Of a stretch of 5,657 nucleotides of DNA, positions 5,587-5,657 are shown piece after piece. The stretch lies in NCBI RefSeq assembly GCF_934295145.1, contig NZ_CAKRAS010000094.1:1-5657 (forward strand), read 5' to 3'. The notes under the pieces were generated by a model. The model ran no database searches, was not told the origin of the DNA, and was given only the letters and a program-made list of their open reading frames with translations. The position numbers were made by a program, and so were the translations under genes. Source of the stretch: an uncultured Eubacterium sp. (GTDB lineage: Bacteria > Bacillota > Clostridia > Lachnospirales > Lachnospiraceae). Positions within the stretch are counted from its first letter, which is position 1, and every line of letters starts with the position of its first letter.

Positions 5587-5635
5587 TTCTTGTTTAGGGT
5601 AATTTGGAACAAGCAGAAACGAACTCCAACAAGAA
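5587..5635 (+). repeat. Inverted repeats just after spoVT
   Basis: TTCTTGTT (5587-5594) can pair perfectly with AACAAGAA (5628-5635), or its part CTTGTT (5589-5594) with the nearer AACAAG (5608-5613). The two pairings exclude each other. No T-run follows within the window, so I do not call a terminator; the true spoVT terminator may lie beyond the end. Confidence 0.4.
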
Positions 5636-5657
5636 CCTGAAAAATTTTCTGTGACCA

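Noticed and set aside
4992..5612. Long open frame on the - strand (206 codons)
   Set aside because: It covers spoVT antisense; spoVT is certain and this frame has no recognisable protein features.
1..5657. CRISPR array, tRNA, insertion sequence or defence island
   Set aside because: No regularly spaced repeats, cloverleaf, transposase or paired effector genes were found on either strand.

Overview
The window looks like chromosomal DNA of an endospore-forming Clostridia member, most likely a gut Lachnospiraceae. The reasons are moderate GC with AT-rich spacers, strong Shine-Dalgarno (SD) sites, a lipobox lipoprotein, a recognisable spoVT, and an rsmH-like gene of a long form that I associate with this group. 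I cannot name the genus. All convincing genes are on the + strand.

Layout. (1) Positions 83-1693 hold a two-gene unit, 3 bases apart: a secreted lipoprotein of unknown function, then a cytidylate kinase-like protein with an unrecognised N-terminal segment of about 125 residues. It ends at a strong terminator (1795-1848), preceded by a small repeat and hairpin cluster. (2) A sigma-A type promoter (1892-1920) stands before an rsmH/mraW family 16S rRNA methyltransferase (2047-3111). A MATE-family multidrug transporter with a GTG start follows (3195-4571) after an 83-base gap without a clear terminator. The two may share a transcript that ends at the terminator at 4633-4668. (3) The 465-base spacer 4572-5036 holds that terminator, a possible promoter, a decayed start of an ATP-binding (AAA_14/DUF4143 type) gene, and the control region of spoVT. 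(4) spoVT (5037-5585) encodes the forespore regulator, with its AbrB DNA-binding domain and GAF-like domain both complete.

Functionally this is a mosaic of housekeeping and accessory genes rather than one pathway. I see no CRISPR array, tRNA, rRNA, insertion sequence or phage module, and no clear new defence system. The best leads are a near-consensus sigma-G promoter plus a long inverted repeat in front of spoVT, the tightly coupled lipoprotein/kinase-like pair, and the rsmH gene lying away from cell-division genes with a basic N-terminal extension. Comparisons with named proteins are from memory; no search was run.
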